From: Syntrophales bacterium
GTDB taxonomy: Bacteria > Desulfobacterota > Syntrophia > Syntrophales > UBA2210
Assembly (NCBI GenBank): GCA_030655735.1
Contig: JAUSPK010000190.1
Coordinates: 1-7,129 of the forward strand
DNA: 7,129 nucleotides
Reading direction: 5' to 3'
Of this stretch, positions 1-5,926 are shown one piece after another. The notes under the pieces were generated by a model, which searched no databases, had not been told where the DNA came from, and saw nothing but the letters and a program-made list of their open reading frames with translations. The position numbers and the translations under genes were made by a program. The first letter of the stretch is position 1. Each line of letters starts with the position of its first letter.

Positions 1-1
1 T

Positions 2-829
2 GACGGGCTGGAAACCCTGATCGAGATAGGGAAAATCAATCCGGAGATGACGCGGATTATGTTGACCGGATACGCCACCATGGAAAGCGCCATCGAATCG
101 GTCAATGCGGGGATAGACGGATTTATCACAAAACCCTTCTCCAATATCGAACTGAGGGCGAAGGTCAGGGAGTGCAACCTCAGGAAGAGGCTGAAACAGT
201 TTGTATCGGAACAGGTCTTCTCCGAGATGTGGAAGGGGGGGGGCCATATAACCCTGAGGAAACAGAAGGCCACGGTCCTCTTCAGCGATATACGGGGGTT
301 TACCGCATTATCGGAAAAACTGAGCGTTGAAGAGCTGTGTGAGATGCTCAACGCGCACTATTTTTCACCCCTTGATGCAATTATATGCGGACATAACGGG
401 ACATTGGACAAACATGTGGGGGACAGCATCATGGGTGTGTTCGGGGCCCCGCTGACCTTCGAGGATGACGCCCTGCGGGCGGTTGTGTGCGCGGTCGAGA
501 TGATGGATGAAATCGAGAGAATAAACAACGATCTTTCCGAACCCAGTCAAAAGCTTTCTATCGGTATTGGGATCAGTACCGGAGAGGTTATGGCGGGCAT
601 ATTCGGTTCTTCCAGAAAAAAGGAGTACACCGTGATGGGAAGGACCGTCAATGTGGCGGCGAGGCTCGAGGGCCTTGCGCAGGCGGGGCAGATCCTCGTC
701 TGCGGTGATACATATCGTGAAGTTGAGGACCGTGTCCGCGCCGAAGATATGGGCCCGATCGCGCTGAAGGGCATTGACAGAAAGGTGAATGTATATAGCA
801 TCCGGGGATTGAAAGAGAATACTCCTTGA
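2..829 (+). CDS. Response regulator-adenylate cyclase fusion (3' part)
   Basis: The gene is open to the left edge, so the N-terminus, including the phosphoacceptor aspartate of the receiver domain, is missing. What remains is the end of a REC domain (MLTGYAT with the conserved Thr, then ITKPF with the conserved Lys, about 59-145), a short helical linker, and a complete class III nucleotide cyclase domain. Catalytic residues are all present: metal-binding Asp in FSDIRGF (287-289) and in HVGD (422-424), transition-state Asn (650-652) and Arg (662-664) in VNVAARLEG. The base-selecting pair is Lys (410-412) in DKHVGD and Thr (629-631) in EYTVMG, the adenylate rather than guanylate cyclase pattern. 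Expected role: cytosolic ATP to cAMP conversion controlled by phosphorelay from an unseen histidine kinase. Nine consecutive G (235-243) encode Gly-rich residues in the linker. Domain calls are firm; substrate is inferred from the two residues. Confidence 0.93.
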   Translation, partial: DGLETLIEIGKINPEMTRIMLTGYATMESAIESVNAGIDGFITKPFSNIELRAKVRECNLRKRLKQFVSEQVFSEMWKGGGHITLRKQKATVLFSDIRGFTALSEKLSVEELCEMLNAHYFSPLDAIICGHNGTLDKHVGDSIMGVFGAPLTFEDDALRAVVCAVEMMDEIERINNDLSEPSQKLSIGIGISTGEVMAGIFGSSRKKEYTVMGRTVNVAARLEGLAQAGQILVCGDTYREVEDRVRAEDMGPIALKGIDRKVNVYSIRGLKENTP

Positions 830-854
830 CATTTTTCGCGGATTGGCTTAGAAA
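826..854 (+). promoter_or_regulatory. Sigma-70-type promoter for the initiator tRNA
   Basis: A perfect -35 box TTGACA (826-831) overlaps the cyclase stop codon. After 17 bp comes TAGAAA (849-854), matching TATAAT at four of six positions. Predicted transcription start is near 861, giving a leader of about 55 nt before the mature tRNA. Assigned by sequence match only. Confidence 0.6.
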
Positions 855-874
855 CAGCACCACGTCCCACAAAC

Positions 875-905
875 AGTACGGATGTACTCTGAAGGATGCT
901 TCAGA
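875..905 (+). other. Two adjoining hairpins in the tRNA leader
   Basis: AGTAC (875-879) pairs with GTACT (884-888) around a GGAT loop. TCTGAAG (888-894) pairs with CTTCAGA (899-905) around a GATG loop. The two stems share base 888, so they would compete for it or stack end to end. They lie between the predicted start site and the tRNA 5' end (916) and may shape precursor folding or processing. Pairing is exact; function is inference. Confidence 0.5.
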
Positions 906-915
906 ATGGACATGA

Positions 916-992
<77 letters not shown>

Positions 993-998
993 AATAAA

Positions 999-1033
999 GC
1001 AAAGGGGTTGCGACAAAGTCGCAACCCCTTTGC
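999..1033. terminator. Long perfect stem-loop after tRNA-fMet
   Basis: A 16-bp perfect stem (999-1014 with 1018-1033) closes an AAA loop, starting 7 nt after the tRNA CCA. The downstream T tract is weak and interrupted on the + strand. On the minus strand the stem is followed by a comparable T-rich stretch, so it may work in both directions. Most likely the tRNA transcription terminator. Confidence 0.8.
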
Positions 1034-1056
1034 CATTTCGTATTTCCTTAAATCCC

Positions 1057-1084
1057 TTGACAATTATTACGACAGGCGTATTAT
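1057..1084 (+). promoter_or_regulatory. Near-consensus sigma-70 promoter
   Basis: TTGACA (1057-1062), a 16-bp spacer and TATTAT (1079-1084, five of six) make one of the best promoter matches in the window. Predicted start is near 1091. It lies just after the tRNA terminator and about 150 bp before the YjbQ-family start codon, so it drives either a short RNA ending near 1195 or the yjbQ message with a long leader. Confidence 0.6.
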
Positions 1085-1090
1085 CAAGAT

Positions 1091-1197
1091 GTTACGTTCA
1101 TTCAGACACGCTTCATGACCTTTTTTGATGCCAGAAAGAGGAATCTATGGAGATACTATCAGGGACCCCGTTTCCCATACAGAGACGGGGTTTTGCG
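1091..1197 (+). ncRNA. Candidate small RNA or regulatory leader
   Basis: The stretch from the predicted start (about 1091) to the hairpin ending near 1194 would be a transcript of roughly 105 nt. It contains a T6 run (1121-1126). I recognise no known RNA family: no SRP, 6S or riboswitch core is evident. Two short open frames cross it (ATG 1115, 37 codons; ATG 1147, 41 codons, with AAGAGGAA before it), but both run through the hairpin and neither protein is recognisable. It could be a stand-alone sRNA, or an attenuator-like leader of the gene at 1241. Confidence 0.3.
1165..1197 (+). terminator. Terminator-like hairpin before yjbQ
   Basis: ACCCCGTTTC (1165-1174) can pair with GAGACGGGGT (1182-1191), ten pairs with one G-U, around a 7-nt loop. 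A short T run (1191-1194) follows. The T tract is modest, so termination may be partial. It sits between a strong promoter and the RBS at 1231, the position of an attenuator. Confidence 0.5.
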
Positions 1198-1240
1198 TGT
1201 TTGTTTAATAACGATAGCCGCCTTATGAGAGGAGAATTGT

Positions 1241-1660
1241 GTGAAAAGCTACCGGAAGGAACTCTGGTTTAACGTGCCCTCACGCAGGGGCTTTATCAAT
1301 ATCACGCCGCAGGTGAATGAATGTCTGCACGAGAGCGGGGTCAGGGAAGGTCTCCTGCTGTGCAACGCCATGCACATAACGGCGTCGGTCTTTATCAATG
1401 ACGATGAGTCGGGACTCCATCATGACTATGAAGAATGGCTGGAAGGGCTCGCCCCCCATGAGCCGGTCTCCCGGTACCTCCACAATCGGACGGGAGAGGA
1501 TAACGGAGACGCCCACCTGAAGCGGCAGGTCATGGGGAGGGAGGTCGTCGTGGCGATCACGGACGAAAGGCTCGATTTCGGCCCCTGGGAGCAGATCTTC
1601 TACGGTGAGTTTGACGGGAGAAGAAAAAAGCGGGTTCTCGTGAAGATTATCGGCGAGTGA
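1241..1660 (+). CDS. yjbQ: YjbQ/UPF0047 family protein
   Basis: A 139-residue protein covering the whole YjbQ family (usual length about 130-140). Visible family signatures: N42 and T47 followed by VFINDDESGL (50-59), the YLHN motif (79-82), EDNGDAHLKR (86-95) and DFGPWEQIFYGEFDGRR (112-128). Family members form small compact trimers. Some can replace thiamine-phosphate synthase when overproduced, hence the label 'secondary thiamine-phosphate synthase', but the physiological role is unsettled. The start is GTG at 1241, preceded by GGAG (1231-1234) at good spacing. No thiamine gene is nearby, so context does not support a thiamine role. The gene follows a promoter and hairpin leader and appears to be monocistronic. 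Confidence 0.9.
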   Translation: MKSYRKELWFNVPSRRGFINITPQVNECLHESGVREGLLLCNAMHITASVFINDDESGLHHDYEEWLEGLAPHEPVSRYLHNRTGEDNGDAHLKRQVMGREVVVAITDERLDFGPWEQIFYGEFDGRRKKRVLVKIIGE

Positions 1661-1697
1661 AGGAGGCTTAAAAACGCACGTATTGCGCAACTACCCA

Positions 1698-1725
1698 TTG
1701 ACAAATATCCATCTTCGTGTATGAA
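1698..1725 (+). promoter_or_regulatory. Putative promoter for the crotonase transcript
   Basis: TTGACA (1698-1703), 16-bp spacer, TATGAA (1720-1725, four of six). Predicted start is near 1732, leaving about 130 nt of leader before the crotonase ATG at 1861. The leader includes a 7-bp hairpin (1750-1756 with 1774-1780) and a short open frame. Inferred from box match and position. Confidence 0.5.
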
Positions 1726-1762
1726 GAGGGGAGCGCGGAATATGTGGAGGAGGACACATAAG

Positions 1763-1849
1763 ATGGCTGGTTTTGTCCTCTCGGGTGTATGTATTGTATT
1801 CCATTCAAAGAACAATGTCCGGAAAAGGGCACATTATGAAAAATGTTAA
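1763..1849 (+). CDS. Candidate 28-residue leader peptide upstream of crotonase
   Basis: This short frame begins with ATG at 1763 and has a strong Shine-Dalgarno (purine run GGAGGAGGA, 1746-1754) at 8-nt spacing. It encodes a hydrophobic start (MAGFVLSGVCIVF) followed by a basic tail ending in KC. An in-frame ATG at 1742 would lengthen it to 35 residues but would place the Shine-Dalgarno inside the frame. The TAA stop (1847-1849) lies at the edge of the AAGGAGG ribosome binding site of the crotonase gene, the arrangement expected for translational coupling or a regulatory leader peptide. No homology is recognised and short frames arise by chance; the signal-peptide-like look may be accidental. 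Confidence 0.35.
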   Translation: MAGFVLSGVCIVFHSKNNVRKRAHYEKC

Positions 1850-1860
1850 GGAGGAGTGAA

Positions 1861-2643
1861 ATGGCTTACGAGTATGAAAAGTTGACAGTCGAACAGGACG
1901 GCATGGTAGTGGTAGCGGCAATCAACCATCCGCCGGCAAATTCCATGGGGCAGGGTGTTTTAAGAGACATCAACGACCTGCTCGACAAATGTGAAAAGGA
2001 CGACGGTGTCCGTGTTATCATCCTGACCGGTACGGGTGAAAAACTCTTTTCCGCCGGGGCGGACATTACCGAATTCGCCGATCTCCAGAAGGGGAAGATC
2101 CCCGAGTACAACGGCAACGAGATCTATTTCAAGATCGAGGAATATCCGAAGGTCATCATCGCCGCGATGCAGGGCGGCGCTTACGGCGGCGGCCTCGAAC
2201 TGGCCTGCGTATGCCACCTGAGAATTATGGCCGAGGAGGCGACGCTTGGTCTTCCTGAAGTGAAGCTGGGCCTCAACCCCGGGTGGGGCGGCACGCAGCG
2301 TCTTCCCCGGTTTATCGGCAAGACAAAGGCTCTGGAACTGATGCTGACGGGTAACTTCATGCCCGCAAAGGATGCCCTGGCACTGGGTCTGCTCAACAAG
2401 GTCGTTCCCCGGGCCCAGGTTTTGGAAGAGGCGAAGAAACTGGGAAAGAAACTCGCAGCCGGCGCCCCCGTGGCACAGCGTGAGATCATGAAGGCGGTCA
2501 GACTCGGACTGGAAACGAACCTCCGGCAGGGTGTCACCGAGATCGAATTTGCGGCCAGCAAGGCGCTCCAGTACACGGAGGATTTCAAAGAAGGGGCACT
2601 GTCATTCCTGGAGAAGAGGCCCCCCAACTTCAAGGGCCGTTAA
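1861..2643 (+). CDS. Enoyl-CoA hydratase/isomerase (crotonase) family
   Basis: A 260-residue cytosolic crotonase-fold enzyme, the usual length. ATG 1861 is chosen over ATG 1843 because AAGGAGG (1848-1854) lies just before 1861 at good spacing and would fall inside the longer frame. Motifs: oxyanion-hole segment FSAGADI (63-69), GGAYGGGLE (105-113) supplying the second oxyanion NH and the first catalytic Glu (E113), and GLPE with the second Glu (E133), followed by LNPGWGGTQRLPR. Both glutamates present means hydration of a 2-enoyl-CoA to 3-hydroxyacyl-CoA is likely, as in beta-oxidation or a crotonyl-CoA pathway. The Asp usually found shortly after the first Glu (as in ACD) is His119 here. Substrate chain length cannot be read from sequence, and no other acyl-CoA gene is adjacent. 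Confidence 0.93.
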   Translation: MAYEYEKLTVEQDGMVVVAAINHPPANSMGQGVLRDINDLLDKCEKDDGVRVIILTGTGEKLFSAGADITEFADLQKGKIPEYNGNEIYFKIEEYPKVIIAAMQGGAYGGGLELACVCHLRIMAEEATLGLPEVKLGLNPGWGGTQRLPRFIGKTKALELMLTGNFMPAKDALALGLLNKVVPRAQVLEEAKKLGKKLAAGAPVAQREIMKAVRLGLETNLRQGVTEIEFAASKALQYTEDFKEGALSFLEKRPPNFKGR

Positions 2644-2656
2644 ACCGTAAGGTTTA
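2641..2656 (+). other. Small hairpin over the crotonase stop codon
   Basis: TAAACC (2641-2646) and GGTTTA (2651-2656) form a perfect 6-bp stem around GTAA, beginning with the TAA stop codon itself. It may protect the 3' end or be chance. It is separate from the terminator 28 nt further on. Confidence 0.3.
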
Positions 2657-2683
2657 TTCGATGTAGCTCAGCGTAAAACAGCG

Positions 2684-2714
2684 TGTCCCTCCCTTCGGGG
2701 AGGGACATTTTTTT
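2684..2714 (+). terminator. Intrinsic terminator of the crotonase gene
   Basis: A perfect 10-bp GC-rich stem (2684-2693 with 2698-2707) is capped by a TTCG tetraloop and followed by seven T (2708-2714). This is a textbook rho-independent terminator on the + strand. Confidence 0.95.
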
Positions 2715-2879
2715 ATGTACGACGGGTTCTTATCTTACTGGAAGATTTATATGAAAGGGGGTAATTATCAAGTATGGACTATCGGCACCGGTCGTTGATT
2801 TGTCTTTAGAAATATGGTGTTTGAAGATGATTTATGTTAGATTGGGCGCCGCAATCTTAGAAAACCTATTGGGGAGATT

Positions 2880-3857
2880 ATGAAAACGGAAACTATCAAG
2901 GACTTTATACTCCGCCACTTCAGGCATTTTAACGCCGCGTCCCTCGTGGATGCAGCGGAGGGGTACCGAAAGCTTATGTCTTCGGACGGGCGGATGTTGA
3001 TGGCGATTGCCGGAGCCATGAGTACCGCGGAGATCGGCCTCTCTCTGGCGGAAATGATACGCAGGGATAAGGTGCACGCGATCAGTTGCACGGGCGCCAA
3101 TCTGGAGGAAGATATCTTTAACCTGGTGGCGCATGAACATTACGTCCGCATTCCGCACTACCGTGATCTGGCACCTTCCGACGAGCGGAAACTCCTGGAG
3201 CGTCAACTGAATCGGGTGACCGACACCTGCATCCCCGAGGAAGAGGCGATGAGGCACATCGAACATGTGATACTGGAGGCGTGGATGGAGGCGGATCGGA
3301 CGGGGGATCGCTTCTTCCCGCACGAGTTCTTCTACCGCCTCCTGCGCGAGGGGAAGTTCGAACCGTATCAGATTGATCCCGCGGACAGCTGGCTCCTTGC
3401 CGCCTGTGAAAAGAATCTGCCGGTGTTTGTGCCCGGGTGGGAGGATTCCACCCTTGGCAATATCTACGCCTCACACTGCCTCAAAGGGGACATCCTAAAT
3501 GTGAACACCGTGCGCGGAGGGATCGAGTACATGATGTCTCTGGCACAGTGGTACCAGGATGCCTCTAAGGACCATCCGGTCGGGTTCTTCCAGATAGGGG
3601 GGGGGATTGCGGGTGATTTTCCCATCTGCGTGGTGCCTATGCTGAGGCAGGATATGGGTCTGAAAGACACAAAACTCTGGAGCTACTTCTGCCAGATCAG
3701 TGATTCCACCACCAGTTACGGTTCCTATTCCGGGGCTGTGCCGAACGAAAAGATCACCTGGGAAAAGATTGCCATGGACACGCCCAGCTACATCATCGAA
3801 TCGGACGCCACTATCGTGGCGCCTCTCGTCTTTGCCTATGTCATGGATTCGAAATGA
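2880..3857 (+). CDS. Deoxyhypusine synthase-like protein
   Basis: A 325-residue member of the deoxyhypusine synthase family, NAD-dependent enzymes that transfer an aminobutyl group from spermidine. The start is ATG 2880 behind GGGGAG (2871-2876). Recognisable segments: SCTGANLEED (69-78), PVFVPGWEDSTLGN (181-194), IGGGIAGDFP (239-248), and SGAVPNEKITWEK (284-296). The last carries the Trp and the Lys (K296) that match the imine-forming lysine of the eukaryotic enzyme. Where that enzyme has a His pair after its triple Gly (KHH), this protein has GDF, so substrate handling should differ. Bacteria lack eIF5A, so protein hypusination is unlikely; a polyamine product such as homospermidine is possible but unproven. 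A G9 run (3597-3605) encodes G240-G242. No promoter is clear in the 165 bp upstream. Confidence 0.88.
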   Translation: MKTETIKDFILRHFRHFNAASLVDAAEGYRKLMSSDGRMLMAIAGAMSTAEIGLSLAEMIRRDKVHAISCTGANLEEDIFNLVAHEHYVRIPHYRDLAPSDERKLLERQLNRVTDTCIPEEEAMRHIEHVILEAWMEADRTGDRFFPHEFFYRLLREGKFEPYQIDPADSWLLAACEKNLPVFVPGWEDSTLGNIYASHCLKGDILNVNTVRGGIEYMMSLAQWYQDASKDHPVGFFQIGGGIAGDFPICVVPMLRQDMGLKDTKLWSYFCQISDSTTSYGSYSGAVPNEKITWEKIAMDTPSYIIESDATIVAPLVFAYVMDSK

Positions 3858-3864
3858 TAGCCGT

Positions 3865-4533
3865 CTATATGTAGGGAAATATGCGTTCTATGACAAGTTG
3901 GAAGTTTCGTTTTACGTTTTCGTTCCCGACGATGATCCCCATGTGTCCCGGCAGGAGATAGTCGATCTCAAGCCGTGAAAGCGCCAGGATGCTTTTCTTC
4001 AGAAGGTCGCCGCTCCCACCGGGGAAGTCCGTTCTCCCGATGTTCTGGTCAAAGATCACGTCCCCCGAAAAGAGTGCCTTTCGAGAGGGCCAGTAGAGAG
4101 AGATTGATCCCGGTGAGTGGCCGGGTGTGTGCACGATCTCGAAATCTTCATTCCCGAGTTTGACGGGTCCCTCTTCCAAGACCATACCCATGTCGACCTT
4201 CGGGGTATCCAACCCGAACATCCCGTACATGTGTCCGCCGATATCATTCAGGAAGGCGATGCCGTCCCGGTGCATCCCTATCTGTATCTCCGGATTGTTA
4301 TTGAAGGCACCGGAGGCCTCGAAGTGATCGGGGTGTGAGTGGGTATTGATGATATACCGGATCTTCTCCGGATCGATTCCGTCCTCCTCCATTCTCTTGA
4401 GAAGGTCGGGGAGAAATACCATAAGCCCAGGGTCTATGAGCGCCCGGACGCTCCCCCCTATGAAAAAGCTGTTACAGTTGTTTTCAAGCGGATTTGTCCA
4501 CTCATACACGTAGATATCGTTGCCTAATTTCAT
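3865..4533 (-). CDS. Metallo-beta-lactamase-fold hydrolase
   Basis: A 222-residue soluble MBL-fold protein with the full dinuclear metal set: THSHPDH gives H65, H67, D69 and H70; HTPGHSPG gives H139; FSGD gives D158; LLPGH gives H197. GRTDFPGG (166-173) resembles the glyoxalase II-like (YcbL-type) branch rather than beta-lactamases or RNases, so thioester or ester hydrolysis is the best guess; the substrate is unknown. It lacks a signal peptide and is probably cytosolic. ATG 4533 follows AAGGAGAAGG, which overlaps the stop codon of the upstream lipoprotein gene (9-bp gap), marking it as the last gene of the five-gene minus-strand operon. Its stop is only 7 bp from the stop of the convergent gene, with no terminator between. 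Confidence 0.92.
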   Translation of the reverse strand: MKLGNDIYVYEWTNPLENNCNSFFIGGSVRALIDPGLMVFLPDLLKRMEEDGIDPEKIRYIINTHSHPDHFEASGAFNNNPEIQIGMHRDGIAFLNDIGGHMYGMFGLDTPKVDMGMVLEEGPVKLGNEDFEIVHTPGHSPGSISLYWPSRKALFSGDVIFDQNIGRTDFPGGSGDLLKKSILALSRLEIDYLLPGHMGIIVGNENVKRNFQLVIERIFPYI

Positions 4534-4542
4534 TCCTTCTCC

Positions 4543-5322
4543 TTATTTCTTTTTGGGGAGGTAACGGAGGGGATCTTTCGCCCTGTTTTTATATCGTATT
4601 TCGAAGTTCAGATATGACTTGCCTGTCTTCTCTTCCTTTCCCAGGGTTCCTATCTGTTGTCCTTTCTTGACGGCGGAGCCCATATCAGCCACCCTTGTCT
4701 TCAGATGAGAATATACGGTCGAATAGGTATCGTTATGCTTTATGATGATGGTCTCCCCAAAATATTTCATGGGTGCGGAGTAGATGACCGTCCCATCCGC
4801 GGCCGCCAGGACGGGCACTCCTTCCTCCCCGTCTATCCTGATCCCGTTATGCCTCATCCCTTTGTATGTGCCGAACTTTGAGGATACCGTACCCTCTACC
4901 GGCCACGTGAAGCTGTGCCGGTAGGATGCCCGGGAGGGCGCAGGGGCATCCTGTTCCGGGGTGGTGGTGGAGGTCGATGGCTTATCCGCCGGGGCAGGTC
5001 CCAGGGTTTTCTCCTGGACCCTGTGGGTTTCTTTGGCCGCCGTGGCTGTGCCCTGTGTTTCGGGCGTATCGGGTGTGATGTCGACGGGCTCTGTTGCGTT
5101 GGGGATAAAGAGCGCGCTGCCTGCCTCGATCGTGGTGTCGGGCAGGTTGTTCGCCCTGGCGATCTCGTTGGGATCGCAGTTGTAGGCACGCGCTATTCTC
5201 CACAGGGTTTCACCCTTCTTCACACTGTGATACACGCCGCCCGTCCTGGACGTCGTGGCACAGGCGGTGATGAACAGGAGAATAAAAAGAAATATAAGAG
5301 GTGTTTTTCTGTCGCGTAACAT
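4543..5322 (-). CDS. nlpD: NlpD-like lipoprotein: LysM plus degenerate LytM (M23) domain
   Basis: A 259-residue envelope protein. Residues 1-21 are a lipoprotein signal with lipobox ITAC (Cys21), and Ala22 favours the outer membrane. A LysM peptidoglycan-binding domain spans about 30-74, then a Pro/Thr-rich linker to about 135, and a LytM/M23 domain 138-256. Active LytM enzymes need HxxxD, a further His, and HxH. Here H158 and H206 remain, but the Asp is R162 and the HxH pair is Y237 and N239, so zinc binding and peptidase activity should be lost. That is the state of E. coli NlpD and EnvC, which activate amidases during cell separation, and domain order equals NlpD. Its operon with pcm also matches the enterobacterial nlpD setting. 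Function as an amidase activator is inferred; no amidase gene is in view. Confidence 0.88.
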   Translation of the reverse strand: MLRDRKTPLIFLFILLFITACATTSRTGGVYHSVKKGETLWRIARAYNCDPNEIARANNLPDTTIEAGSALFIPNATEPVDITPDTPETQGTATAAKETHRVQEKTLGPAPADKPSTSTTTPEQDAPAPSRASYRHSFTWPVEGTVSSKFGTYKGMRHNGIRIDGEEGVPVLAAADGTVIYSAPMKYFGETIIIKHNDTYSTVYSHLKTRVADMGSAVKKGQQIGTLGKEEKTGKSYLNFEIRYKNRAKDPLRYLPKKK

Positions 5323-5332
5323 AGTTTCTCGA

Positions 5333-5914
5333 TTATAGAAGATACTTGATTAATATGAAACCCCCGACGAGAAGCACCGCAAAAATAAAGGCCAGAATAT
5401 TGAAATAACGGTCTATAAACCGCTTGATCTCCGGGCCGAATTTGTATATCAGCCACCCCACCAGAAAAAACCGCGCGGATCTGCTTACCGCTGAAGCGAT
5501 GAAAAAGATAATGAAGTTTATCTTAAACGCGCCCGCCGATATGGTAAAGACCTTGTAGGGAATAGGTGTAAAACCGGCTATTCCGACGGCCCATGCGCTG
5601 TACCGGTTGTACAGGTCCCCTACCGCGGCGTACTGCTGTGTAAAACCGTAAAAATCAACGATACGAAGTCCGATCAGGTCCATAAACTGGTATCCGATCA
5701 CATATCCGATCACACCGCCGAGCAGTGATCCCGCGGAGCAGATCAGCGCGTACCGGAACGATCTGGCCGGGATGGATATCGCCAGGGCAATCAGCAGGAC
5801 ATCCGGCGGCACCGGGAAAAAACTGGACTCCGCCAGCGCGAGGAGAAAGAGAGCCCACGACCCGTACGGTGTTTCAGCCCAGTGAAGAACCCAATCGTAT
5901 AATCTTCTCAGCAT
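5333..5914 (-). CDS. DedA/YqaA-like VTT-domain membrane protein
   Basis: A 193-residue inner-membrane protein with hydrophobic segments near 20-48, 55-78, 105-128, 131-156 and 170-191. Family marks are an acidic residue followed by a Pro-rich re-entrant loop (AESSFFPVPPD, 28-38), GFTPIPYK (114-121) and the late Arg in SRSARFF (144-150). DedA/VTT proteins are tied to membrane potential and to flipping of phospholipid or undecaprenyl phosphate carriers; the YqaA branch is little studied. It lies 10 bp before the NlpD-like gene and 12 bp after pcm, with a GAGGGGG ribosome site before ATG 5914. Placement beside an envelope lipoprotein fits a cell-envelope role, but the transported lipid, if any, is unknown. 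Confidence 0.85.
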   Translation of the reverse strand: MLRRLYDWVLHWAETPYGSWALFLLALAESSFFPVPPDVLLIALAISIPARSFRYALICSAGSLLGGVIGYVIGYQFMDLIGLRIVDFYGFTQQYAAVGDLYNRYSAWAVGIAGFTPIPYKVFTISAGAFKINFIIFFIASAVSRSARFFLVGWLIYKFGPEIKRFIDRYFNILAFIFAVLLVGGFILIKYLL

Positions 5915-5926
5915 ACGCCCCCTCTG

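Noticed and set aside
1115..1228. 37-codon open frame downstream of the 1057 promoter
   Set aside because: No Shine-Dalgarno before the ATG, and the frame runs straight through the terminator-like hairpin; product not recognisable.
2660..2690. tRNA-like stretch containing ATGTAGCTCAGC after the crotonase gene
   Set aside because: It resembles a D-arm start but has no acceptor, anticodon or T arm; the following bases form the terminator.
2780..2800. Possible sigma-54 promoter (GGCAC...TTG) before the DHS-like gene
   Set aside because: The spacing between the GG and the downstream element is one base too long and the GC dinucleotide is absent.
4896..5319. Long + and - strand alternative frames over the lipoprotein gene
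   Set aside because: Low-complexity Arg/Pro/Gly-rich translations opposite or out of frame with the Pro/Thr-rich linker of a clear lipoprotein; shadows only.
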